64,000 nt of DNA from NCBI RefSeq assembly GCF_007753265.1, contig NZ_CP036349.1:3381363-3445362 (forward strand), written 5' to 3'. Origin of the DNA: Botrimarina mediterranea (GTDB lineage: Bacteria; Planctomycetota; Planctomycetia; Pirellulales; Lacipirellulaceae). Numbering within the stretch: the first letter of the stretch is position 1; each line of letters begins with the position of its first letter. Position numbers and translations under genes: made by a program. Under the pieces are notes generated by a model, which worked only from the letters and a program-made list of their open reading frames with translations, ran no database searches and was not told where the DNA came from. Shown piece after piece: positions 20,221 to 29,252 of this stretch.

Positions 20221-21273
20221 ATGACTCGCGCCTGTTCAATTGTTTTCGCCCTGTTGGCTCTTGCTGGAGCGGCGTCCGCAGAAGAAAGAGCGACCTACAC
20301 GAATCCCGTCTACTCGGGCGGCATGCCCGACCCCGGCGTGCTCGTCCACGAAGGGACCTACTATGCCTTCGGCACGACCGGCGCCGACCGACTGGCGGAC
20401 GGCCGAGTCTTCCGGGTGCTCAGCTCAACCGACCTGGTCAATTGGACCGACCACGGCGGCGCGTTGGCGCCGCCCACTGACGACAACAACAAGCAATACT
20501 GGGCGCCAGAAGTCGCCTACCACGACGGTGTCTTCTACCTCTATTACTCCGTCGGCACGCTCCATGATCTCAACTTCGAGATTCGCGTTGCGACGAGCGA
20601 CTCGCCGCTTGGGCCGTACAAAGACAACGGACTCCCGCTCGAGGACGGCGCCGGCGCGCCGTTCTTCATCGATGGACACCCCTATGAAGACGACGACGGC
20701 CAGTGGTACTTCTTCTACGCCAAGGACTTCACCGACACCGACGCGGGATTCCGCGCCGGGACGGGCATCGTCGTTGACCGGCTTATCGACATGACGGAAC
20801 TCGCCGGCGATCCCAAGGTTGTCGTCCGCGCGCGGCACGACTGGACCCTCTTCGAGGCCAACCGCGCGATGCCGATGCTCGGCGACAAGATGTTCGATTG
20901 GCACACGATCGAGGCGCCTTGGGTCGTCAAGCGTGACGGCAAGTACTATTGCTTCTATAGCGGCTCGAACTTCGGCACCACCAACTACGGCGTGGACTAC
21001 GTGGTCGCCGACTCAGTGATGGGCGACTACAGCGACCAAGGCCGCTACGCCCGCGTGCTGCGCGGCGTCACGGACCTCGTGCGCGGCCCCGGGCATCACT
21101 CAATCGTCAAAGCGACCGACGGCAAGACCGATGTCGCGGTCTACCATGCCTGGGACCCGAATATGACGCGTCGCGAGATGTGCATCGATCCGATCGTGTG
21201 GACGCCCTACGGCCCCCGTTGCGTGGGACCCACAGTGGCGCCGGTCGAGTTGACGCCGGCGATTCAACGGTGA
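20221..21273 (+). CDS. Secreted glycoside hydrolase family 43 enzyme
   Basis: A 350-residue five-bladed beta-propeller enzyme, probably an arabinofuranosidase/xylosidase or galactosidase acting in the periplasm or outside the cell. A signal peptide (CSIVFALLALAGAASA) ends near residue 20. The three GH43 acids are recognisable: D37 in GGMPDPGVLVHEGTYYAF (base), D151 in FFIDGHPYEDDDGQWYFFY (pKa modulator) and E231 in HTIEAPWVVKRDGKYY (acid). VRGPGHHSIV near residue 294 is also typical. An upstream ATG-type start at 20092 would add 43 residues ahead of the signal peptide, so 20221 is preferred. It converges on the minus-strand DUF1559 gene and marks the left edge of the glycan-degradation region. 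Confidence 0.92.
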   Translation: MTRACSIVFALLALAGAASAEERATYTNPVYSGGMPDPGVLVHEGTYYAFGTTGADRLADGRVFRVLSSTDLVNWTDHGGALAPPTDDNNKQYWAPEVAYHDGVFYLYYSVGTLHDLNFEIRVATSDSPLGPYKDNGLPLEDGAGAPFFIDGHPYEDDDGQWYFFYAKDFTDTDAGFRAGTGIVVDRLIDMTELAGDPKVVVRARHDWTLFEANRAMPMLGDKMFDWHTIEAPWVVKRDGKYYCFYSGSNFGTTNYGVDYVVADSVMGDYSDQGRYARVLRGVTDLVRGPGHHSIVKATDGKTDVAVYHAWDPNMTRREMCIDPIVWTPYGPRCVGPTVAPVELTPAIQR

Positions 21274-21361
21274 TGTGTCACTTTCGCCGCCGCTCGTACG
21301 TTCAAAGAAGGCCGCTGATCCGTCGGAAGTAGAGGTACGGCGTCAGTGATCGCCGGACCGC

Positions 21362-22369
21362 TTACAGGTCTTCGAGGCTGTAGGTCTCTTCGCCGGCACG
21401 GGTGACGAAGCACTCGAGAATCGCCAGGTCGGCGTCCTTCTGAATCGTGCGTGTGCTGCCATCGCAGAGTGTGGTGATCAAGACGCCGGGATGATCACCG
21501 CCGAACCAAGCGTTGCAACCGGCGCCGGACTCGCAGCCTTCACCAGGGTATTGCTTCGGAACTTGCGAAACGCTGCCTCCCTCCCGACGACTGAAATCCA
21601 CGCCGCGCCCACCATCGGGAAGAGCACTCTTTACTCGGCTCAGAGCTCCCAGTCCAAGTATCGCGCCCGGGTTGTCGAGACCGTCGTAGATCGAAACTCG
21701 CGCTGCGAGCCAATAAGAGTTTTCGCCGACCATCAGCGTCTTCGACGTGCCATCAATGATCTTTGACAGTTTAGTCCGCGACTTGAACCGGTTCCCTGGC
21801 AACGACTTCGGCAGAATGATTGCGCCATCGAAGACGTGATCAAAACCACCGTTGCCAGAGCGGAAGGTGCTCGACACACAGGCGTAGTCGCCTTGAATGC
21901 CTCGCGTGCTCCCCGCGCCGTTGACGGCGCCGCCGGTGGGAGTTTGGATATACGGAATCACTTCCGACTTTAAGTAGTTCAGCGGCTGTTCGTGGATACG
22001 GGAAGGACAAAGGAACGTTGGAACGACCGTTTCCTTAACCAAGTCCGGCTGATCCCTAAAGTTGCGAGTGAAGTCCGCGGCGTTGCTGATCGCCGCTTCC
22101 TCCATGTACGGCAGCACGACGCCGGCCCAAGTGAACCCGCCGTCCCACATCCGGCTGGGCGGCAATTCCTTCGTCGAGTCGTGGTACATGTGGATCGCCA
22201 GCCCGATCTGCCGGCAGTTGTTCAGACACTGCGACCGCCGCGCCGCCTCACGGGCGGCCTGCACGGCCGGCAGCAGGAGCGCCACGAGGATGCCGATGAT
22301 CGCGATCACCACCAACAGTTCGACCAGGGTAAACGCGTTGCGGCGTTGCGATCTACCTTCCACTTGCAT
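21362..22369 (-). CDS. DUF1559 pseudopilin-like protein
   Basis: About 335 residues. It opens with a type IV/II pilin-type signal: a short charged leader, then [20 protein letters not shown] and [18 protein letters not shown], giving a prepilin peptidase site before Phe and a long N-terminal helix. The globular part is the planctomycete DUF1559 domain, with [10 protein letters not shown] and a C-terminal H-x9-DG motif (H in [15 protein letters not shown], spacing exactly nine). The family is thought to assemble in or at the envelope; its function is unproven. ATG at 22367-22369 is preferred because GGAGAAGG stands eight bases upstream; an upstream frame extension has no homology. It is the last gene of a minus-strand run after three PEP-CTERM genes. 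Confidence 0.9.
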   Translation of the reverse strand: MQVEGRSQRRNAFTLVELLVVIAIIGILVALLLPAVQAAREAARRSQCLNNCRQIGLAIHMYHDSTKELPPSRMWDGGFTWAGVVLPYMEEAAISNAADFTRNFRDQPDLVKETVVPTFLCPSRIHEQPLNYLKSEVIPYIQTPTGGAVNGAGSTRGIQGDYACVSSTFRSGNGGFDHVFDGAIILPKSLPGNRFKSRTKLSKIIDGTSKTLMVGENSYWLAARVSIYDGLDNPGAILGLGALSRVKSALPDGGRGVDFSRREGGSVSQVPKQYPGEGCESGAGCNAWFGGDHPGVLITTLCDGSTRTIQKDADLAILECFVTRAGEETYSLEDL

Positions 22370-22440
22370 CTTGCCTTCTCCGTAGTATTCCACGCTTGCG
22401 CCAACCGTTGCGAGCGGCCTTGGCGACAGTATTCCGACTC

Positions 22441-24354
22441 TCATCGGCGTCGAGCAGCCAGTCCGAGCATCACGACGACCATCGCAACCGATGACGGCTC
22501 GGGGACCGCACTAGCGACCGACGAGGCCGCGCCGGAGGTGGCGCCGTAATTGTCCCGCCACAGCTCGTAGTGAGCCTCTCCAACGGTCCCCAGACCGTTG
22601 TCGTTCGGCAGGCCGGCGGCGCCCAAGTTGTCCCGATAGACCGTGTAGTCCGCGGCGTTGACGATGCCGTCGTTGTTAAAGTCTCCCGCCGGCGGGACAT
22701 AGGCTTCGTAAACCACCACGCCCGCGGTCGCTTCCTCTTCGCCCATCAGCAGGAAGTTGAAGTCGAGGTCTTGGGCGCTGCCATCGAAGAGTTCGCCGAG
22801 GTTGAGCGTGGCGCCGGGCGCCAACGTTGTGAACCCGGTGGTGTTGAACTCGACAAGTTGATTCGCGCTGTTGTTGATGGCTTCGACCCAGTCGGTCCCC
22901 GCCCCGTCGATGCCGGTCCAGCCCGCCGTGTCGAGCGACCCCGCGGCCGAGAGGATCTCGTAGCCGTCGATCTCGACCGTCGTCGCCGACGTGTTGCGGA
23001 GCAACGTGTCGCCCGAGCCAGACGGATCGACCTGCAGCACCAAGGTATTGGCCTTCGAGCCGGTGTATTGAACGACGCCGGGGATTTGGGCGCCGTCCGA
23101 GGAGCGACGGAAGGTGAACTGGAGGTCATCGACATTGGCGCCGAACTCGCCGGCCAGCGGGTTGTAGATCGCGCCCAGCGAGACGTCCGCGCCAAAGGTG
23201 GCGTCGGCGCCGATCTTCAATTCGCCGATGTTGTCAGCCCGCTGATCTGTCTCGATCCAGTCGGCGCCGAGTTGGCCCCCTTCGCTCAGGCTGGTCCAGG
23301 CGCTCGGCGAGGCGTTCAACAGGCCGCCTTCGGAGCCGATGAAATAACCGTCGAGTTGAACGGTTGACGAGCCCGGGTGGGTGAGCGTAGCGACGCCCGT
23401 GTCTCGATTGACTTCGAGCACGAGAACCTCTTCCAGGCCGATCTTGTAATCCATCTGGCCGCCCGAGGCGACCTTGGTCGCAACGAGGTTCTGGTTGTAC
23501 GCCAGCGACAGATTCGAGTTGATGCTGGAGAAGCTGCCGTTGAACGAGTCGGCTTGCAACACCGTCCAGGAGTCGCCCAGGGCGGGCGTGTAACCGATGT
23601 CCAACGTCAGTGAGCCATTGAGGTTCGCCGTGCCGCCGGCGGTGATCTTGCCGCTGGCGTTGTTGCCGGTCGCTTGAACGATGTAGTTCGAATTGCCCTG
23701 CGAGCCGAAGGCCAGGGCGCCACCGACGGCGAAATTGGCGTTCGAGTAGACGTGCGTTACGGCGTTCAGCTGGGCGCTGCCGGCCGTAAGCGACGCGGTC
23801 CCGGCGCCGGCGCCGCCGACGACGATCGAGTTCGCCGCGTTGTTGCCGGAGACGAGGCTCGATTCGGCCGACATCGTCCCGCCCGGCAGCACGGTGAGCG
23901 TGCCGGTTCCGCTGGCGCTACCCACCGTGATGTTGCCGTTGACGGCCCCGCCGACCAAGGCGCGCATCACCCCGCCGCTGCGCACCTCGACGGCGCCGGA
24001 TGTCCCACTGGCCTCGCCAATCACGATCCGGCCCGGATAGATCCCACCATCACTCGTCACATAAGCCAAGCCGCCGTTCTCGATGTAAGCGTTTTCGCCA
24101 TCACCGATCGCGTGGTCTGGGATGAAGTTAAGTTGCAAGCCCGAACTCCACCAGTACGACTCGCCGTCGGTTCCAGCGCCGTTGGTGTCGAGGTTCCAAT
24201 CGCCGTTGGGCGCGGGCTCTGCCGTCGTCGGCAAGTTCTGGATGCCGTCGCCGCGGAACTGATAGTTCGTCTGCGCCGCGGCTTGGTGAGTCACCCCGAG
24301 GGCCGCTGCAATGCAGGCGGCGAGCAGGGCAGGAGCTTTAGCACGTTGAGTCAT
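22441..24354 (-). CDS. PEP-CTERM protein with dockerin-like motif and autotransporter-like repeats
   Basis: About 637 residues, exported. A signal peptide ([21 protein letters not shown]) follows the ATG at 24352-24354, which has GAGAGG upstream. The N-terminal half is Gly/Ala/Thr/Ser-rich and repetitive ([37 protein letters not shown]), the pattern of beta-helical pectin-lyase-like or autotransporter passenger domains. Two similar lamin-tail-like segments follow. A dockerin-like motif ([20 protein letters not shown], about 556-577) precedes VPEP, a hydrophobic stretch and RRR, the full PEP-CTERM signal for exosortase processing. No catalytic residues are recognised, so binding or structural display is more likely than enzymatic activity. 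It is followed 71 bases later by the DUF1559 gene. Confidence 0.85.
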   Translation of the reverse strand: MTQRAKAPALLAACIAAALGVTHQAAAQTNYQFRGDGIQNLPTTAEPAPNGDWNLDTNGAGTDGESYWWSSGLQLNFIPDHAIGDGENAYIENGGLAYVTSDGGIYPGRIVIGEASGTSGAVEVRSGGVMRALVGGAVNGNITVGSASGTGTLTVLPGGTMSAESSLVSGNNAANSIVVGGAGAGTASLTAGSAQLNAVTHVYSNANFAVGGALAFGSQGNSNYIVQATGNNASGKITAGGTANLNGSLTLDIGYTPALGDSWTVLQADSFNGSFSSINSNLSLAYNQNLVATKVASGGQMDYKIGLEEVLVLEVNRDTGVATLTHPGSSTVQLDGYFIGSEGGLLNASPSAWTSLSEGGQLGADWIETDQRADNIGELKIGADATFGADVSLGAIYNPLAGEFGANVDDLQFTFRRSSDGAQIPGVVQYTGSKANTLVLQVDPSGSGDTLLRNTSATTVEIDGYEILSAAGSLDTAGWTGIDGAGTDWVEAINNSANQLVEFNTTGFTTLAPGATLNLGELFDGSAQDLDFNFLLMGEEEATAGVVVYEAYVPPAGDFNNDGIVNAADYTVYRDNLGAAGLPNDNGLGTVGEAHYELWRDNYGATSGAASSVASAVPEPSSVAMVVVMLGLAARRR

Positions 24355-24480
24355 TTTCAATCGCCTCTCGACGCTGGTCATAGGTCGCTCGATCATCGGC
24401 TGTGAGACGCCGGACTGGCGTTTGGGAGTGGTGTCAACTCGTAGCGGTCGGATCCGTTGAACTCGGTCGCAGAGGGCTTT

Positions 24481-25458
24481 CTAGCGTCTGCTGTCACGAC
24501 GCCGGCGGGCCGCGCAACCGATGACGCCAAACGCGGCAACCGCCGCGGCGGTCGGTTCGGGGACCGTTAGGAACGCCAGCGCGCCCGCCGGGACCGGCCC
24601 GGTGTAGTTGTCCTTCCAAATCTGGAAGTCGTCGAAATCAACGAGTGTGTCGCCGTTAAGGTCGCCGCTGGCGATATCGACGACCGTCTGGCGGAAGTTC
24701 GTTGCGATCGCTTGAAGGTCGGTCTCGATATCGACGATGTTGTCGCCGTTGGTGTCGCCAGGGAGGAAAGTCGGCTGCGTGCTGACGAGGAAAGACAACC
24801 CGACATCACGCGCCGAATTCGACGCGCCGGACTCGGTGTAGTAGCGCCCGTTGGCGTAGCCATCGTTTCCTTCGGAGTCATTGGTGAAGGTCAGCAGCCC
24901 GATCGAGGGGTCCGACGGCGAAGAGAAACGCGTCGACAGTTCGATGGCGTAGCCCAAGCTATCCGACTCCGAGCCACGCGCCAGCAGCGAGAAGACCGTG
25001 GCGCCGGTCAGCGATAGCCGCAGATGCGTCGCCGAATCGGGCACAACGCCGTCGTAGGTTAGTTCGCGGAACAGGTTCGCCGGCGAGAACTGGTCATCGC
25101 CCCCGGCGAGCACGTCGTCGACCTCATAGATGCGGACCGTCATCCCGGTGACGCCACCGGACTCGCCGTTGAAGGCCAGCGTGATGTCGCCGACGTTGAA
25201 CGTCGCCGGGTTTTGGAAGGTCTGCCGCAACCTGCGGTCTCCGGCGACACCGCGTTGCGCGTTCCCGGAGTACTGCTCCGTGTCATACGGATCGACGGTG
25301 AAAATCGCCGGGCTCTCACCGAACCCGTCGGCCGGGTCGGCGGTGGCGACCACCGCCGCGTTGGCGGACAGGCACAGCAGAGGGAGGGCCAGCAACCCAG
25401 CGGCCGCGACCAGCAGCTTCGGAGTGGTAACCTGACGGCGTGTAGGCGACGTGTGCAT
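24481..25458 (-). CDS. PEP-CTERM protein with dockerin-like segment
   Basis: A 325-residue secreted protein of unknown function. A signal peptide (LLVAAAGLLALPLLCLSANA) is followed by a beta-rich domain (about 40-220) containing TFQNPATFNVGDITLAF and TGMTVRIYEVDD, reminiscent of carbohydrate-binding or discoidin-like sandwiches without a firm match. LPGDTNGDNIVDIETDLQAI and SGDLNGDTLVDFDDFQIWKD form a paired dockerin-like EF-hand region. The C-terminus has VPEP, an alanine-rich helix and an Arg-rich end, i.e. PEP-CTERM. GAGGA stands ten bases before the ATG at 25456-25458. It is the middle one of three consecutive PEP-CTERM genes. Confidence 0.85.
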   Translation of the reverse strand: MHTSPTRRQVTTPKLLVAAAGLLALPLLCLSANAAVVATADPADGFGESPAIFTVDPYDTEQYSGNAQRGVAGDRRLRQTFQNPATFNVGDITLAFNGESGGVTGMTVRIYEVDDVLAGGDDQFSPANLFRELTYDGVVPDSATHLRLSLTGATVFSLLARGSESDSLGYAIELSTRFSSPSDPSIGLLTFTNDSEGNDGYANGRYYTESGASNSARDVGLSFLVSTQPTFLPGDTNGDNIVDIETDLQAIATNFRQTVVDIASGDLNGDTLVDFDDFQIWKDNYTGPVPAGALAFLTVPEPTAAAVAAFGVIGCAARRRRDSRR

Positions 25459-25546
25459 CCAGAAGTTCCTCAGGGCGGTGTCGCAAGCGGTGTCCGACAG
25501 CGCGAACGGTCCGCCGATTAGTTGAAGTTAGGCGAAGTGGCTCGTA

Positions 25547-26548
25547 TCAAACGCGACGCTGGCGGCTACCGGCAAACGCGGCGGCGGCGATCATCAGCAG
25601 GGCAGCGGAGGTCGGCTCGGGGACGGACAAGAAGCCGAGATTGGCGCCCTCGAGCGAGCCGCCGGCATCGAGGAAACCCGTCTTCCAGAGACGGAAGTCG
25701 GCGAACGTGACGTCGCCGTCTCCGTTGAGGTCACCGTCGGTATACGCAAGGCCGCCGAGGCTGTAGTTCGTCCGGATCGGGTCGAGGTCCGCCAGATCGA
25801 CGACGCCGCTCAGGTCGGTGTCGCCGGGGATTGGGGTGAAGGCCAGTCGCAGGCTGTTCTCCGCCGACGCCTCACGGGCCGTCAGACGCCACTCGGTCCC
25901 GATCGGCAAACCGGTCTCTTCGTTGACCCGTTCATCGGCGAGAAAGAAACTGACGACGCCGTTGGTGTCCGCATCCAAGAACGCGTCAAGATTGAGGTCG
26001 GTTGTGTTCGATTGCAGCGGTTCGCCGTCGATCAGAGTAATCGTGCCGAGCAGCATCACCTCCGTCAGGTCGATGCCGAGATCGCCAGCGGCGGTCGTCG
26101 CTACCGTGGGGTCGAAACCAAGGCCGTGTTCGTACCGCAGCGAACTCTCCGACCAGTTGGCTTCTCCGACCGAGCCGTCGGGGACGTTGTCGAGGTTCTG
26201 TTCGCCGTCGTTCAGGCCGTAGACGTTGAACGTTCCGTTGCCGTCACGGCCGTTGGCGAAGGTTCCTGTCAATGTGGCGAACGGAAAGAGCCGCGTATCG
26301 ATCGACGAGATGTCGTACTTGAAGACGCCGACCTTCTTACGGGTGGTGGAACCGGAAGCGTCGTTGGCGAAGTTCCGGATCTCAAGGAAGTCACCGCGGT
26401 CGTTGGTCGTCGAGGGACCACGGCTGGTGTCGTTCGACGTGTTGGCGTCGTCGGTCGCGGTCAGGTAGACCTGCGCCTCGACATCGGAGATCAAGACGCC
26501 GCCTAACAAAAAGGCCGACGCAAGGATTGCTAGCGTGCTGCACTTCAT
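25547..26548 (-). CDS. PEP-CTERM protein with DNRLRE-like and dockerin-like regions
   Basis: About 333 residues, secreted. A signal peptide (LAILASAFLLGGVLISDVEA) follows the ATG at 26546-26548; an upstream extension of 31 residues lacks similarity. The mature part (EIRNFANDASGSTTRKKVGV, then FKYDISSID, LTGTFANGRDGNGTFNVYGL and SWRLTAREA-type ending SAENSLRLAF) resembles the DNRLRE beta-sandwich often found as a carbohydrate- or matrix-associated module. A dockerin-like pair follows (PGDTDLSGVVDLADLDPIRT and DGDLNGDGDVTFADFRLWKT), then VPEP with an Ala-rich helix and RQRRV. It is the first gene of the minus-strand group and would be transcribed from the region shared with GH29. Confidence 0.85.
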   Translation of the reverse strand: MKCSTLAILASAFLLGGVLISDVEAQVYLTATDDANTSNDTSRGPSTTNDRGDFLEIRNFANDASGSTTRKKVGVFKYDISSIDTRLFPFATLTGTFANGRDGNGTFNVYGLNDGEQNLDNVPDGSVGEANWSESSLRYEHGLGFDPTVATTAAGDLGIDLTEVMLLGTITLIDGEPLQSNTTDLNLDAFLDADTNGVVSFFLADERVNEETGLPIGTEWRLTAREASAENSLRLAFTPIPGDTDLSGVVDLADLDPIRTNYSLGGLAYTDGDLNGDGDVTFADFRLWKTGFLDAGGSLEGANLGFLSVPEPTSAALLMIAAAAFAGSRQRRV

Positions 26549-27132
26549 GGTGTCTCTTGGTCGTTCAACGTGACGGAGCAGCGACCACCGCAGGGCAACG
26601 GCTGCTGCGGTGAGAGCGGTCCAGATCAGGTAGTCGGGCAAATCGAAGAGCCCTGCGTCGTCAACAAACGTCGATGCGATAGCAAGAACAGTTCGGCGCC
26701 GCTGTGCTTAGGCAGCGAAACTCAGTTGGGTTTGCGAAACGGAACCGCACGCCAGCGAGCGAGCGTTCGTGCGTCCTCAGGAAATCCAAGCTGCTATTAG
26801 TTCATTCATCTACTCACGCAGAGCAGACTCGAACGCCATCTCAAAGGAGGTCGTTGGTGAGTAGAACGCGAAAAGGGAGTCCGGCAATCGCCTTCGACTT
26901 GCGTCCAGTTGTCACTCACCCCGCGTCTTGAAGCAAGTCGCTTAGTTTGCAATTGCTTGGCGAATAATCGCACGTCGAGAAGCCGCCTTCTTTTGCGACA
27001 CGCGGTGTCGCACCGCAGCTGGATGGCACACCATTGCCGCTTCAACGACGGCCCGATTCGACGCCTTGGCGTTGGGGGGATGGCGTAGCCTAACCTTGAA
27101 TACCTCCTCCTCATTATTGCGAGCTTGCATCG
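26549..27132. other. Intergenic region between divergent PEP-CTERM group and GH29
   Basis: A 584-base non-coding region that should hold promoters for both the minus-strand PEP-CTERM/DUF1559 group and GH29. It contains the 19-base palindrome listed at 26994-27012. The short frames that cross it (for example 26806-27114 on the minus strand) are Arg-rich with no domain character and are not supported as genes. No riboswitch-like fold or tRNA was recognised. Confidence 0.5.
26994..27012. promoter_or_regulatory. Palindrome, candidate operator upstream of GH29
   Basis: TGCGACAC-GCG-GTGTCGCA is a perfect inverted repeat with eight-base arms and a three-base centre, 120 bases before the GH29 start. 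Size and symmetry are like sites for dimeric LacI, GntR or TetR-type regulators. No protein is assigned to it. Confidence 0.4.
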
Positions 27133-28830
27133 ATGATTTGCAATTCCGCCCGCGCACGCGCTAAGTCTGCCACCGCTGTTGGCTCACGGACGATCGCGCT
27201 CATCGCGACGGCCGCGTTGCTACCCGTGGTCTCCGCGCAACCCGGCGTCGATTCGGTCGCCAGGCTCGACTTCCCGATCGCCGATGGCCCGTTCGATCCC
27301 AACTGGGAGTCGATCTCCGCCAACCATCCCGGCACGCCCGAGTGGTTCCGCGAGGCGAAGTTCGGCGTCTGGATCCACTGGGGCCCGCAGGCCGCCGGCC
27401 GCTCGAACGACTGGTACGCCAAGCACATGTACCTGGAGGACCACCCAGCCGCCGCGAACCATCGCAAGAACTTCGGGCACCCCTCGGAGTTCGGCTACAA
27501 GGACGTGCTCAACCAGTGGCGCACGCCGAAATTCGACGCGCAGCGTTACATGCAGATGTTCCACGACGCCGGCTTCCGCTACGCCGTCGTCATGGGCGTG
27601 CACCACGACAACTTTGATCTCTGGGACTCGAAGCATCAGCCGTGGAACTCGGTGAACGTCGGGCCCAAGCAAGACCTCCTCGGCGCGTGGGCGAAGGCGG
27701 CGCGCGAGGTCGGCATCCGTTACGGCGTCTCGTTCCACCACGAGTACACTTGGTGGTGGTGGCAGCCCGCGTTCGGCGCCGACAGCAAGGGCGACAAAAA
27801 GGGCGTCCCCTACGACGGCCTGCTCACCGCCGCCGATGGCAAAGGCCAGTGGTGGGACGGCCTCGATCCGCGGCAGCTCTACGGCAGGCCGCTCGAAGGC
27901 TACCCCGAGTACGAACCCGTCCACCTCATCGCCCACGGCCGCGAAGGCATCTTCGAGAAGCACCTCCCTTATGCGGAGCAGTACGCCACGCAGTGGGCCC
28001 AACGCATCCAGGACGCGGTCGAGCAGCACGACCCCGACTTCATTTACACCGACGGCAACTCGTCGCAACCGTTCAGCGGCAAGAAGAGCGGCTCGGGCTA
28101 TCGCTGCGACGCGGCGCAGCGCGTGGTCGCCGACTACTTCAACCGCACGCTCGAACGACGTGGAAAAATCGACACGCTGGCAATCATCAAGTTCAGCGAA
28201 CCCCGCACCGGCCTCGCCTCGACCTCAGAAAGCCGCGTCCCCGCCGAGATGCGCGCCGACCGCGCCTGGATGGGTGAGCTGGCGATCGGCGGTTGGTTCT
28301 ACGAACCCGGCTTCTACTACGACGCCGGGTCGGTCGTTCGCGCGCTATTAGAGTTCGCCTCGCGCGACGGCAACTTCGCCGTCTCCGTACCGCTGACGCC
28401 CGAAGGGGGACTCGATCCCGGCGCGCCGGAGATGCTCGCCTCGATCGGCGAGTGGATGCGCGTCAACGGCGAGGGCATCTACGGATCGAAGGCGTGGAAG
28501 GTCTTCCGTGAAGGCGACCGCACGCTGCCGCGCGGCGCGCTCGGCAAGAAGCAAGCCGACTTCGAGTTCACGACTGAAGACCTCCGCTTCACCGTCGGCA
28601 AGGACAGCGCGCTCTACGTCTGGGTGCTGACCACGCCCGAGCCCGGCGCCGAGGTCCGCGTCGCGTCGCTCGGCAAGGCGGCGGCCCTGCTCGAGGAAGA
28701 ACCCGCGCGCGTCGAGTTGCTCGGCGCCGACGCCGAGGTTGAATGGTCGAGAGACGAAGACGCAATGACGATCATCTACCCTAACGCTACGGGCCTCCAG
28801 CACGCCGTCGGCTTCCGCATCACGCCGTAA
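27133..28830 (+). CDS. Alpha-L-fucosidase (GH29), secreted
   Basis: A 565-residue enzyme releasing L-fucose from glycans. A signal peptide (TIALIATAALLPVVSAQ) ends near residue 36. The (beta/alpha)8 domain shows REAKFGVWIHWGPQAAG, NDWYAKHMY, FDAQRYMQMFHDAGFRYAVV, GVHHDNFDLWDSK and FHHEYTWWWW. D307 in FIYTDGNS is the probable nucleophile. A beta-sandwich domain is expected from about residue 420 on, where GALGKKQADFEFTTEDLRFT occurs. The WHEW-like acid/base residue of GH29 is not conserved well enough for me to point to it. It is divergent from the PEP-CTERM group and followed by a sodium:solute symporter 422 bases downstream. The role in fucose-containing glycan degradation is well supported by family; the linkage specificity is not. 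Confidence 0.93.
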   Translation: MICNSARARAKSATAVGSRTIALIATAALLPVVSAQPGVDSVARLDFPIADGPFDPNWESISANHPGTPEWFREAKFGVWIHWGPQAAGRSNDWYAKHMYLEDHPAAANHRKNFGHPSEFGYKDVLNQWRTPKFDAQRYMQMFHDAGFRYAVVMGVHHDNFDLWDSKHQPWNSVNVGPKQDLLGAWAKAAREVGIRYGVSFHHEYTWWWWQPAFGADSKGDKKGVPYDGLLTAADGKGQWWDGLDPRQLYGRPLEGYPEYEPVHLIAHGREGIFEKHLPYAEQYATQWAQRIQDAVEQHDPDFIYTDGNSSQPFSGKKSGSGYRCDAAQRVVADYFNRTLERRGKIDTLAIIKFSEPRTGLASTSESRVPAEMRADRAWMGELAIGGWFYEPGFYYDAGSVVRALLEFASRDGNFAVSVPLTPEGGLDPGAPEMLASIGEWMRVNGEGIYGSKAWKVFREGDRTLPRGALGKKQADFEFTTEDLRFTVGKDSALYVWVLTTPEPGAEVRVASLGKAAALLEEEPARVELLGADAEVEWSRDEDAMTIIYPNATGLQHAVGFRITP

Positions 28831-29252
28831 AAAAATCTTGGCCGGATTCCCAAATTCGACCCGCCGAGGGCGGCTCTGCCCGCGTCGGAAAGACGACCCC
28901 CCTCAGACCCCTCTAGAACGCACGAGGATGGCCCTAGAACGCGTCTTGAGGCCCCACTCGAAAATCCCTCAACCAACCCAGAAATCGCGGTAAACGAGCG
29001 CCTGGAGGCTCGCAAGGAAACACCGGCCTTCGCTGCATTTTCAGGCAAAAAGTGGCTAAAAGCAGTTGCAATACCTAACCACATTTCGCGCGTTTCAAGG
29101 CGTCGGTTCCGACCCCAGAACCGATCGACCGGGCCGCGTCAGCGAACTATCATTCGCGTCTGGGTTCCGCGTCTGGGGATCCGTGTCGGGGATCGTGCGG
29201 CTGTGCTGCGACGCCTTCCCTCATCGTTAGGGAACCGTACGAGCAAATCGGG
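28831..29252. other. Intergenic region between GH29 and the symporter
   Basis: A 422-base gap. A short direct repeat (CTAGAACGC) occurs twice near 28913-28940, and a weak inverted repeat CGGTTC-CGACCCCA-GAACCG lies around 29103-29122. Neither is strong. A run of seven A follows the GH29 stop without a preceding hairpin, so I do not call a terminator. No gene seen. Confidence 0.4.

Noticed and set aside
27024-27037. Sigma-54-like TGGCAC...TTGC motif upstream of GH29
   Set aside because: The spacing between the GG and GC elements is one base too short for a functional -24/-12 promoter.
26806-27114. 102-codon minus-strand frame in the GH29 upstream region
   Set aside because: Arg/Cys-rich, no ribosome-binding site, and placed in what should be the promoter region.
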